A DNA stretch of 12,196 nt from Clostridiaceae bacterium (GTDB lineage Bacteria > Bacillota > Clostridia > UBA1212 > DUPL01): NCBI GenBank assembly GCA_012522035.1, contig JAAYLF010000175.1:1-12196 (forward strand). Reading direction: 5' to 3'. Positions 6,291 to 12,196 of this stretch are shown piece after piece. Numbering within the stretch: the first letter of the stretch is position 1; each line of letters opens with the position of its first letter. The notes beneath the pieces were generated by a model. The model saw only the letters and a list, made by a program, of their open reading frames with translations. It searched no databases and was not told the DNA's origin. Position numbers and translations under genes: made by a program.

Positions 6291-7619
6291 ATGTTTTCGA
6301 AGATTCTGATTGCAAACAGAGGAGAAATTGCAGTAAGGATAATAAGGGCGTGTAAAGAGATGGGTATAGAGACTGTCAGCGTATACTCCGAAGCTGACAG
6401 GGATTCTATTCATGTGAGCATGGCGGATGAAAGCTATTGCATAGGTCCGGCACCTTCCAAGGACAGCTATCTCAACATGGCTGCCATTTTGAGTGTTGCC
6501 ATTTATTCTGGTGCCCAGGCAATACACCCAGGGTATGGTTTTCTTGCAGAGAACGCAAAATTCGCAGAGTTGTGCGAGAAGTGCAACATAGTTTTCATAG
6601 GACCCCGTCCTGAGGTTATATCCCTGATGGGTGACAAGGACATGGCAAGAAAGACCATGCAGAAGGCGGGCATTCCAATTATTCCAGGCTGTGAACTTGT
6701 TGAAACGGAAAAGGAAGCAAAAGAAGAAGCTGAGAAAATAGGATATCCGCTGCTCATAAAAGCGAAAGCAGGAGGGGGCGGAAGAGGAATAAGGAAGGTT
6801 AACAGTGAAGAAGAACTTGTTAACGCATTTTATCAGGCTACCAGCGAAGCCAAAGCAGCTTTTGGTGACGGAGGTGTATACATGGAAAAATACCTCTCTC
6901 CTGTAAGGCATATTGAAGTGCAAATAATTACTGACAATTACGGAAATGCTGTGGCGCTTGGAGAAAGGGACTGTTCCGTCCAGAGAAGAAACCAAAAACT
7001 TATTGAAGAAAGTCCGTCGCCTGCCGTAAGCAGCGAATTAAGGGAAAAACTGTGTGAAGACAGCCTAAAGGCAGTTAAAGCTGTAAATTATACGGGGGTG
7101 GGTACAATAGAATATCTGCTTGACTCAAAGGGCAATTACTACTTCATGGAGATGAACACCCGTCTGCAGGTGGAGCATCCTGTAACCGAGTTTGTTACAG
7201 GCATAGATTTGGTCAAATGGCAGATTAGAACCGCCTCCGGAGTCAAGATAGATTTCACAAAAGAAGATGTAAGGATAAAAGGGCATGCCATAGAGTGCAG
7301 AATAAATGCGGAAAAGCAAAACAATCAAACAGGCATGGGCAGCAGGCGAGTCAACACTCTTCACATACCCGGCGGTGCATGGGTAAGATTTGATACTGCA
7401 ATTTATCAAGGATATGAAATCCCTCCATTTTATGATTCCATGATAGGAAAGCTTATTGTACATGCAAAGACTAGAGAAGAAGCAATAAGGAAGATGATTG
7501 CTGCACTGAGTGAGCTGGTGATTGAGGGTGTTGACTCTAATATTGACAAGCAAATTGAGATTTTATCCAATTCCAGATTTGTATCTGGGGAATATTCAAC
7601 CAGCTTTATGGGATGCTGA
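6291..7619 (+). CDS. accC: Biotin carboxylase subunit of acetyl-CoA carboxylase
   Basis: AccC uses ATP and bicarbonate to carboxylate biotin on AccB. The 442 residues show the whole family layout: ILIANRGEIAVRIIRA at the N terminus, HPGYGFLAENA (79-89), the ATP-grasp glycine loop KAKAGGGGRGIR (157-168), ERDCSVQRRNQKLIEE, and EMNTRLQVEHPVTE with Glu287, Asn289 and Arg291. Arg337 in ECRINAE matches E. coli Arg338. The next 13 residues (342-354) read KQNNQTGMGSRRV where the family has N/D-P-x-x-x-F-x-P-S-P-G-x-I/V; after that LHIPGG, IYQGYEIPPFYDSMIGKLIV and IEGVDSNID are normal again. AAGAGG (6278-6283) precedes ATG 6291. The loop may be natural divergence or a local assembly fault; the rest looks functional. 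Confidence 0.95.
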   Translation: MFSKILIANRGEIAVRIIRACKEMGIETVSVYSEADRDSIHVSMADESYCIGPAPSKDSYLNMAAILSVAIYSGAQAIHPGYGFLAENAKFAELCEKCNIVFIGPRPEVISLMGDKDMARKTMQKAGIPIIPGCELVETEKEAKEEAEKIGYPLLIKAKAGGGGRGIRKVNSEEELVNAFYQATSEAKAAFGDGGVYMEKYLSPVRHIEVQIITDNYGNAVALGERDCSVQRRNQKLIEESPSPAVSSELREKLCEDSLKAVKAVNYTGVGTIEYLLDSKGNYYFMEMNTRLQVEHPVTEFVTGIDLVKWQIRTASGVKIDFTKEDVRIKGHAIECRINAEKQNNQTGMGSRRVNTLHIPGGAWVRFDTAIYQGYEIPPFYDSMIGKLIVHAKTREEAIRKMIAALSELVIEGVDSNIDKQIEILSNSRFVSGEYSTSFMGC

Positions 7620-7638
7620 TGAAAGGAAATGAGTAAAA

Positions 7639-8490
7639 ATGCTAAGTCGCAATCTGTTTAAGAAAACCAGCAATGTGCTTGAAAATGTGGGAGAGGCTTC
7701 AAAATATATAAAGCCGCAGGTTCCTGAAGATTTGTGGATAAGCTGCACAAATTGCAAAACTTTGATTCTCAAGGAGGAACTTCTTGCGAACAACAAGATT
7801 TGTCCAAATTGTTCCTTCTATTACAGGCTTACTCCCAGGGAGCGTTTGGCAATGATGGTGGATGAGGATTCTTTTGTTGAACATGACAAGAATCTCGTTT
7901 CCAAGAACATTCTCAAGTTTCCCGAATATGACAGCAAACTAAAGAAAGCAAAAGAAAGCAGCAAGGAAAATGAAGCAGTGGTTTGTGGAGTTGGAAGGAT
8001 AAAAGGTATTGAATGTGCGCTTTTTGTAATGAACTCAGAGTTCATGATGGGCTCCATGGGGGTTGTGGTTGGAGAGAAAATTACCAGGTTGTTTGAACAT
8101 GCAACCCAGAACCGCCTCCCTGTCATAGGGTTTACGGTATCGGGAGGTGCAAGAATGCAGGAAGGCGTATTGTCCCTTATGCAGATGGCTAAAACCAGCT
8201 GTGCTGCAAAAAGACACAGCGATGCCGGTCTGTTATACATTACGGTGCTTACCGACCCTACCACGGGAGGGGTAACGGCAAGCTTTGCCATGGAAGGTGA
8301 CATAATTCTGGCAGAACCAGGGGCACTGATTGCATTTACCGGTCCCCGGGTTATTGAGCAGACGATAAAGCAAAAGCTGCCTGAAGGGTTTCAAAGAGCG
8401 GAGTTTCTTTTGGAAAAAGGATTTATTGATGCCATTGTGGAAAGAAAGGAATTAAGGGACACTCTGGCAAACATCCTGAAACTGCATTAA
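7639..8490 (+). CDS. accD: Acetyl-CoA carboxylase carboxyltransferase, beta subunit
   Basis: AccD pairs with AccA to move the carboxyl group from biotin to acetyl-CoA, giving malonyl-CoA. The 283-residue protein has the N-terminal zinc ribbon (Cys36, Cys39, Cys55, Cys58: CTNC...CPNC) that separates AccD from other crotonase-fold carboxylases. The core motifs are SGGARMQEGVLSLMQMAKTS, LTDPTTGGVTASFAMEGD, GPRVIEQTI and LPEGFQRAEFLLE. AAAGGA (7622-7627) lies 11 bases before ATG 7639, a slightly long spacing; nearer ATG codons at 7619 and 7629 run straight into stops. It ends 14 bases before accA. Confidence 0.96.
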   Translation: MLSRNLFKKTSNVLENVGEASKYIKPQVPEDLWISCTNCKTLILKEELLANNKICPNCSFYYRLTPRERLAMMVDEDSFVEHDKNLVSKNILKFPEYDSKLKKAKESSKENEAVVCGVGRIKGIECALFVMNSEFMMGSMGVVVGEKITRLFEHATQNRLPVIGFTVSGGARMQEGVLSLMQMAKTSCAAKRHSDAGLLYITVLTDPTTGGVTASFAMEGDIILAEPGALIAFTGPRVIEQTIKQKLPEGFQRAEFLLEKGFIDAIVERKELRDTLANILKLH

Positions 8491-8504
8491 AGGAGAGGAT
8501 GAAA

Positions 8505-9284
8505 ATGGCTGGTAATACTGCATATGACAAGGTCCTTGCGGCAAGGTCGAATGATAGACCTACTGCATGAAAGTATATAGAAGGAATATTTGACTGGTTC
8601 ATGGAGTTTCACGGAGATAGAAGATATGGCGATGACAAGGCGGTCATAGGCGGTCTTGCTTCTTTGTATGGTTTTCCTGTTACAGTCATTGGATTGGAGC
8701 GAGGAACCAATATAAAGGACAGGGTGGAGAGGAACTTTGGTTGTGCACATCCTGAAGGGTATAGGAAAGCGTTAAGGCTTATGAAACAGGCTGAAAAGTT
8801 CCACAGACCTGTAATTACGTTTATAGATACTGCAGGTGCATACTGTGGAATTGAGGCCGAAGAAAGGGGACAGGGGCAGGCTATTGCCGAGAACCTGTAT
8901 GAAATGGCAACTCTTAAGACACCTATCATTGCGGTACTTATTGGAGAAGGTGGAAGTGGTGGAGCTTTGGCATTGGCAGTGGCTGATGAGATCTGGATGC
9001 TTGAAAACTCCGTATTCTCAGTTATTTCTCCAGAAGGCTGTGCGAGCATTCTGTGGAAGGATGCAAAATATGCAAAAGAAGCGGCCTCCTGTCTTAAGCT
9101 TACCGCATCGGATCTTTTTTCATTGGGTGTAATTGACAGGGTTATAAAAGAGAATCCGGATATGTCCAGTACCATTAGAATGCTGAAGAAAAGGCTTAGG
9201 GTTGCAACGGAAAGAAAACTGCAAATGCCAATTATTGATTTGATAGAGCAAAGGTACAGAAAGTTTCGCAGACAAGGATTTTAA
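8505..9284 (+). CDS. accA: Acetyl-CoA carboxylase carboxyltransferase, alpha subunit, with in-frame TGA
   Basis: AccA is the partner of AccD in the carboxyltransferase. Reading from ATG 8505 gives 21 codons (MAGNTAYDKVLAARSNDRPT + A), a TGA at 8568-8570, and then KYIEGIFDWFMEFHGDRRYGDD in the same frame down to TAA at 9282-9284. The sequence on both sides matches AccA, where R-P-T-x-L-D-Y-I is usual, so the stop replaces one residue, most often Leu. Full readthrough would give 259 residues, the size of short streptococcal/clostridial AccA. The C-terminal part is normal: GCAHPEGYRKALRLMKQAEKF, IDTAGAYCGIEAEERGQG and GEGGSGGALALAVAD. The start has AAAGGAGAGG (8489-8498) upstream. If the stop is real, translation could restart at ATG 8601 (codon 33), giving a 227-residue form; its best ribosome site AAGGA (8581-8585) is 15 bases away, which is far. 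Identity is certain, the true N terminus is not. Confidence 0.85.
8568..8570 (+). other. accA: In-frame TGA inside accA
   Basis: Codon 22 of the accA frame is TGA between GCA and AAG. TGA is used as a genuine stop by fabK, fabD and accC in this same window, and TGG codes for Trp throughout, so recoding of the whole genome is not indicated. One base change from TTA (Leu), TGG, CGA or AGA would produce it. Sequencing error, a true nonsense mutation with restart, or readthrough all remain open. Confidence 0.9.
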
Positions 9285-9302
9285 CCTCCAATTTTTCTCT
9301 AT

Positions 9303-9323
9303 GCTGCCTCGAAATGAGGCAGC
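9303..9323. repeat. GC-rich hairpin after accA
   Basis: GCTGCCTC (9303-9310) and GAGGCAGC (9316-9323) form a perfect 8-bp stem with a 5-base loop GAAAT, starting 19 bases after the accA stop. No T run follows on either strand, so it is not a standard intrinsic terminator. It could protect the mRNA 3' end or act together with the next hairpin. Confidence 0.6.
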
Positions 9324-9355
9324 CATACCACGAAAAATCAAGGTTTAACAATATG

Positions 9356-9382
9356 ACAAGGGGCGTGTTTGCCTCTTGTTTT
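9356..9382 (+). terminator. Candidate intrinsic terminator of the fab operon
   Basis: ACAAGGGGC (9356-9364) pairs with GCCTCTTGT (9371-9379) across a 6-base loop, with one G-T wobble in a 9-bp stem. A short T tract of four (9379-9382, the first within the stem) follows. It lies between accA and the gyrA promoter, where a terminator is expected. The short T tract makes it only moderately convincing. Confidence 0.5.
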
Positions 9383-9417
9383 GCGCTATTTCGTGCACTT
9401 TATGTTTAGTCATCAGG

Positions 9418-9446
9418 TAGACTTAAGGCAATAAATATGATATAAT
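9418..9446 (+). promoter_or_regulatory. gyrA promoter with extended -10
   Basis: TAGACT (9418-9423; four of six bases of the -35 consensus) is followed after 17 bases by a perfect TATAAT (9441-9446). TG at 9438-9439 makes an extended -10 (TGATATAAT). Transcription should start near 9452-9454, leaving a leader of about 40 bases. This separates gyrA transcription from the fab operon. Confidence 0.7.
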
Positions 9447-9465
9447 ATGCAGGTTGATATTATAT
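9440..9465. repeat. Inverted repeat over the gyrA -10 and start site
   Basis: ATATAATAT (9440-9448) and ATATTATAT (9457-9465) are perfect 9-bp inverted arms around an 8-base centre. The left arm contains the -10 box and the centre holds the expected start site. It could be an operator or a supercoiling-sensitive element, but pure A/T arms can arise by chance. Confidence 0.4.
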
Positions 9466-9491
9466 AGAATTAAAGGAGTTACTAACAGAAT

Positions 9492-12161
9492 ATGAGTGAA
9501 AACGCTTCCGATTTAAAAGGAAAAGTACTTCAAGTTGATATTGAACAGGAAATGAGGAGCTCGTTCATTGAGTACGCAATGAGTGTAATCGTGGATCGTG
9601 CTCTGCCTGATGTCAGGGATGGACTGAAGCCTGTTCACAGACGCATATTGTACTCTATGTACGAGCAGGGTTTCACACCTGACAAGGCGTACAGAAAAAG
9701 CGCCAAAATCGTTGGTGACGTAATGGGTAAATATCACCCTCATGGTGATGCTGCAATTTATGACAGCTTGGTTCGTCTTGCGCAGGATTTTTCCATGCGT
9801 TATGTTTTGATAGATGGCAAGGGTAACTTCGGTTCAAGAGACGGAGACCCACCAGCTGCCCAGAGGTATACTGAGGCCAGGTTGGAGAAAATCTCAATGG
9901 AGATGCTTTCTGACATCAACAAGAACACTGTGGATTTCAGGCCAAACTATGACGAGCACGAAGTTGAGCCCACTGTTCTTCCTGCAAGGTTTCCGAATCT
10001 TCTGGTCAATGGTTCCCACGGAATTGCCGTTGGTATGGCCACAAACATACCTCCGCACAATCTGGGAGAGGTTATTGACGGCATTGTGCATGTAATTGAC
10101 AATCCTGATGCAACAATTGATGAACTTATGCAGTTTATCAAAGGTCCTGACTTCCCAACAGGAGCCAACATTCTTGGTGTTCAGGGTATAAGGCAGACCT
10201 ACAGGACAGGCAGGGGAAGAATTATTGTCAGAGCCGAGGCAACCATTGAGGAGATGAAGAACGGCAGACAGGCAATTATTGTGACTGAACTGCCTTACAT
10301 GGTTAACAATGCAAGACTTGTTGAAAGAATTGCAGAACTTATAAAAGACAAGAGAATAGAAGGCATAAGTGACTTGCGCGACGAATACGGCAAGGAAGGT
10401 ATCCGTATTGTTATTGAACTCAAACGCGAGGCAAATGCCAATATTGTATTGAACCAACTGTACAAATATACTTCAATGCAGGAATCTTTCAATGCCAACA
10501 TGCTTGCCATTGTTCCTATTAAAGGACAGAAGGACAAGTATGAGCCCAAGGTTCTTAATTTGAGGGAAGCCATCGATTATTATATCGACCACCAGGTTGA
10601 CGTGGTTCGCAGAAGAACCGAATACGACCTTGAAAAAGCACTTGACAGAGCTCATATTTTGGAAGGTACACTTTTGGCCCTTGACCATATAGACGAGGTA
10701 ATCAACATTATTCGTTCATCAAGAACGGAGCAGATTGCCAAGGAAGGCCTTATTGCAAGGTTTGATTTTACAGAAAGACAAGCTCAATATATTGTAGACC
10801 TCAGGCTGGGTAGATTGACCGGTCTGGAGAGGGAAAAGATTCTCAGCGAGTATGAGGAAAAGAAAAAGGAAATTGCAAGATATCGCGAAATTCTTTCAAG
10901 TGAATATAATATTCTTCAGGTTATAAAAGAAGAACTGTTGGTTATAAAAAGCAAATATGGTGACGAGAGAAGAACAAAGATAGTTCCTTATGAAGGTGAA
11001 ATTGATATTGAGGATCTGATTCACGAGCAGGAAGTCGCAATAACACTGACGCATTTTGGTTATGTGAAAAGAACCAGTGCTGACACATACAAAGCCCAGA
11101 AACGCGGAGGAAAGGGTATAGCAGGTCTTAGTACCAGGGAGAACGACTTTGTAAAACACTTGATTATAACATCTTCTCATAATATACTTTTGTTCTTTAC
11201 GAACTTTGGAAAAGTGTATTCATTAAAAGGATATGAGATACCAGATGCGGGAAGAACAGCAAAAGGACTGCCGATTGTTAATCTTCTGCAGCTGGATCCG
11301 GAAGAGCGTGTTGAAACAGTCATACCTATAACGGATTTTGACGAAGGCAGCTACCTCATAATGGCCACAAGAAAAGGTCTTGTAAAGAAGACCAAGCTTG
11401 AAGAGTACAAGAACATTCGAAAGAGCGGACTTATTGCCATTGCTCTGCGCGAGGAGGACGAACTCATAGGAGCAAGTCTTGTTAATGAAGGCGAGGATAT
11501 TGTTCTTGTAACCTCAAGAGGCATGTGCATAAGGTTCAATCAGGACAATGTACGAGCCACCGGCAGGGCATCCATGGGTGTCAAAGGTATTACTTTGCGA
11601 AAAGGAGACAGAGTAATAGGCATGGAGGTCACGGATTCGGAGTCAAACGGCACACTGCTGGTTATCTCTGAAAGAGGATTTGGAAAGAGAACCGCTATGA
11701 GTGAGTACAAGACTCAGATGAGAGGCGGACTTGGAAAAATCACATACAAGCCCACAAAAGGCACCGGATTGCTTACAGGCATGATGGTTGTTGATGATGA
11801 AGATGATGTAATGCTGATAACCAGTGAAGGAACAATTATACGCATTCATGTTTCAGAGATTAGCATTCTTGGCCGTGCGACAAAGGGAGTAAGACTGATG
11901 AGAACAAATGATAACAATCTCATCGTTGGCTGTGCCAAGACGGAGAGGGATGATCAGGAAGACGCTGGCCAGGTGGAGGAGTTGTCTGAGGAAGACGAGA
12001 ATGACGAAGAGCTCCTTGTAGATGATAATGGCGATGAGTTTGAAGAAGTTGAAGAAGATGAAGAAGAAGTGGAGGAATCTCCTTCCGACAAGTCGATTGA
12101 CAAGAATCTTCAAAAACTTCTTGACGACATGGACGAACTTGAATCTGACAACGAGGAGTAA
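9492..12161 (+). CDS. gyrA: DNA gyrase subunit A
   Basis: GyrA cuts and rejoins DNA in the A2B2 gyrase that introduces negative supercoils. The 889-residue protein has the winged-helix breakage domain (~30-140) with catalytic Tyr126 in AAQRYTEAR, the tower and coiled-coil region to ~495, and a C-terminal beta-pinwheel (~500-815). The GyrA box QKRGGKG (536-542) identifies gyrase rather than ParC. In the quinolone region YHPHGDAAIYD, Ala87 replaces E. coli Ser83 and Asp91 matches Asp87. Residues 819-889 form a very acidic tail (about 37 of 71 are Asp/Glu), longer than in many Firmicutes. AAAGGAG (9472-9478) lies 13 bases before ATG 9492, a long spacing, but no closer start fits the family N terminus. 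gyrB is not adjacent upstream. It has its own promoter. Confidence 0.98.
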   Translation: MSENASDLKGKVLQVDIEQEMRSSFIEYAMSVIVDRALPDVRDGLKPVHRRILYSMYEQGFTPDKAYRKSAKIVGDVMGKYHPHGDAAIYDSLVRLAQDFSMRYVLIDGKGNFGSRDGDPPAAQRYTEARLEKISMEMLSDINKNTVDFRPNYDEHEVEPTVLPARFPNLLVNGSHGIAVGMATNIPPHNLGEVIDGIVHVIDNPDATIDELMQFIKGPDFPTGANILGVQGIRQTYRTGRGRIIVRAEATIEEMKNGRQAIIVTELPYMVNNARLVERIAELIKDKRIEGISDLRDEYGKEGIRIVIELKREANANIVLNQLYKYTSMQESFNANMLAIVPIKGQKDKYEPKVLNLREAIDYYIDHQVDVVRRRTEYDLEKALDRAHILEGTLLALDHIDEVINIIRSSRTEQIAKEGLIARFDFTERQAQYIVDLRLGRLTGLEREKILSEYEEKKKEIARYREILSSEYNILQVIKEELLVIKSKYGDERRTKIVPYEGEIDIEDLIHEQEVAITLTHFGYVKRTSADTYKAQKRGGKGIAGLSTRENDFVKHLIITSSHNILLFFTNFGKVYSLKGYEIPDAGRTAKGLPIVNLLQLDPEERVETVIPITDFDEGSYLIMATRKGLVKKTKLEEYKNIRKSGLIAIALREEDELIGASLVNEGEDIVLVTSRGMCIRFNQDNVRATGRASMGVKGITLRKGDRVIGMEVTDSESNGTLLVISERGFGKRTAMSEYKTQMRGGLGKITYKPTKGTGLLTGMMVVDDEDDVMLITSEGTIIRIHVSEISILGRATKGVRLMRTNDNNLIVGCAKTERDDQEDAGQVEELSEEDENDEELLVDDNGDEFEEVEEDEEEVEESPSDKSIDKNLQKLLDDMDELESDNEE

Positions 12162-12196
12162 CATTCCTTGGTTATGTATAATTAATTGAGTATGCA

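Noticed and set aside
5916..6995. Long antisense open frame of 359 codons opposite fabZ and accC
   Set aside because: It lies over two highly conserved genes, its translation resembles no family I know, and I see no ribosome site or promoter for it; it is a codon-bias shadow.
7314..7352. Compensating frameshifts hiding a normal AccC loop
   Set aside because: The stretch has no CC dinucleotide, so none of the three forward frames can encode the missing prolines; the reverse complement also lacks a Pro-Gly coding pattern (CCNGG), so a simple small inversion does not explain it.
8568..8610. Selenocysteine insertion at the accA TGA
   Set aside because: The AccA family has no Cys or Sec at this position, and I see no convincing stem-loop just downstream of the TGA that would act as a bacterial SECIS.
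8505..9284. Alternative genetic code with TGA as Trp
   Set aside because: fabK, fabD and accC all end in TGA at correct family lengths, and TGG is used for Trp throughout the window.
9492..12161. ParC (topoisomerase IV) instead of GyrA
   Set aside because: A clear GyrA box (QKRGGKG) and a full-length pinwheel domain identify gyrase.
1..12196. Mobile element, CRISPR array, tRNA/rRNA or new defence system
   Set aside because: No transposase, integrase, spaced direct repeats or RNA-gene signatures were seen; the window is filled by collinear housekeeping genes with uniform base and codon use.

Overview
The window carries a complete type II (dissociated) bacterial fatty-acid synthesis operon followed by gyrA, all on the + strand. 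Gene order, the use of FabK rather than FabI, a FabT-like MarR regulator at the head, strong AAGGAG-type ribosome binding sites, AT-rich promoters and purine-rich codons all point to a low-to-moderate-GC Firmicute, most likely a member of the Clostridia. A cellulolytic Acetivibrio/Hungateiclostridium-type species is a guess and was not established.

Layout. Bases 1-57 may hold the last 18 codons of an upstream gene. Bases 77-124 hold a near-perfect sigma-A promoter whose -10 box overlaps an 8-bp-arm palindrome, a good candidate operator. The operon then runs fabT-like regulator (143-601), fabH, fabK, fabD, fabG, fabF, accB, fabZ, accC, accD, accA (ending at 9284). Most genes abut or overlap, which suggests translational coupling. 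The intergenic stretch 9285-9491 holds two hairpins (one terminator-like) and a separate promoter for gyrA (9492-12161). Bases 12162-12196 show nothing I can name.

How the genes work together. AccB (biotin carrier), AccC (biotin carboxylase) and AccD/AccA (carboxyltransferase) make malonyl-CoA. FabD moves malonyl to ACP. FabH starts chains with acetyl- or branched acyl-CoA. FabF elongates, FabG reduces the ketoacyl group, FabZ dehydrates, and FabK (FMN enoyl reductase) finishes each cycle. The regulator probably represses the whole operon through the palindrome. The order matches the streptococcal/clostridial fabT-fabH-(acpP)-fabK... cluster except that acpP is absent.

Points worth attention. 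(1) accA has an in-frame TGA at codon 22, with recognisable AccA sequence in the same frame on both sides. (2) AccC has lost the normally conserved F-x-P-S-P-G loop just after the catalytic RINAE segment, and no frame of the DNA there can encode proline. (3) The promoter/palindrome arrangement has TTAG-N9-CTAA geometry, unlike the streptococcal FabT box. (4) GyrA has Ala at the quinolone Ser83 position and a long, very acidic C-terminal tail. I see no mobile element, CRISPR array, RNA gene or novel multi-gene system; apart from these points the region is conserved housekeeping DNA.
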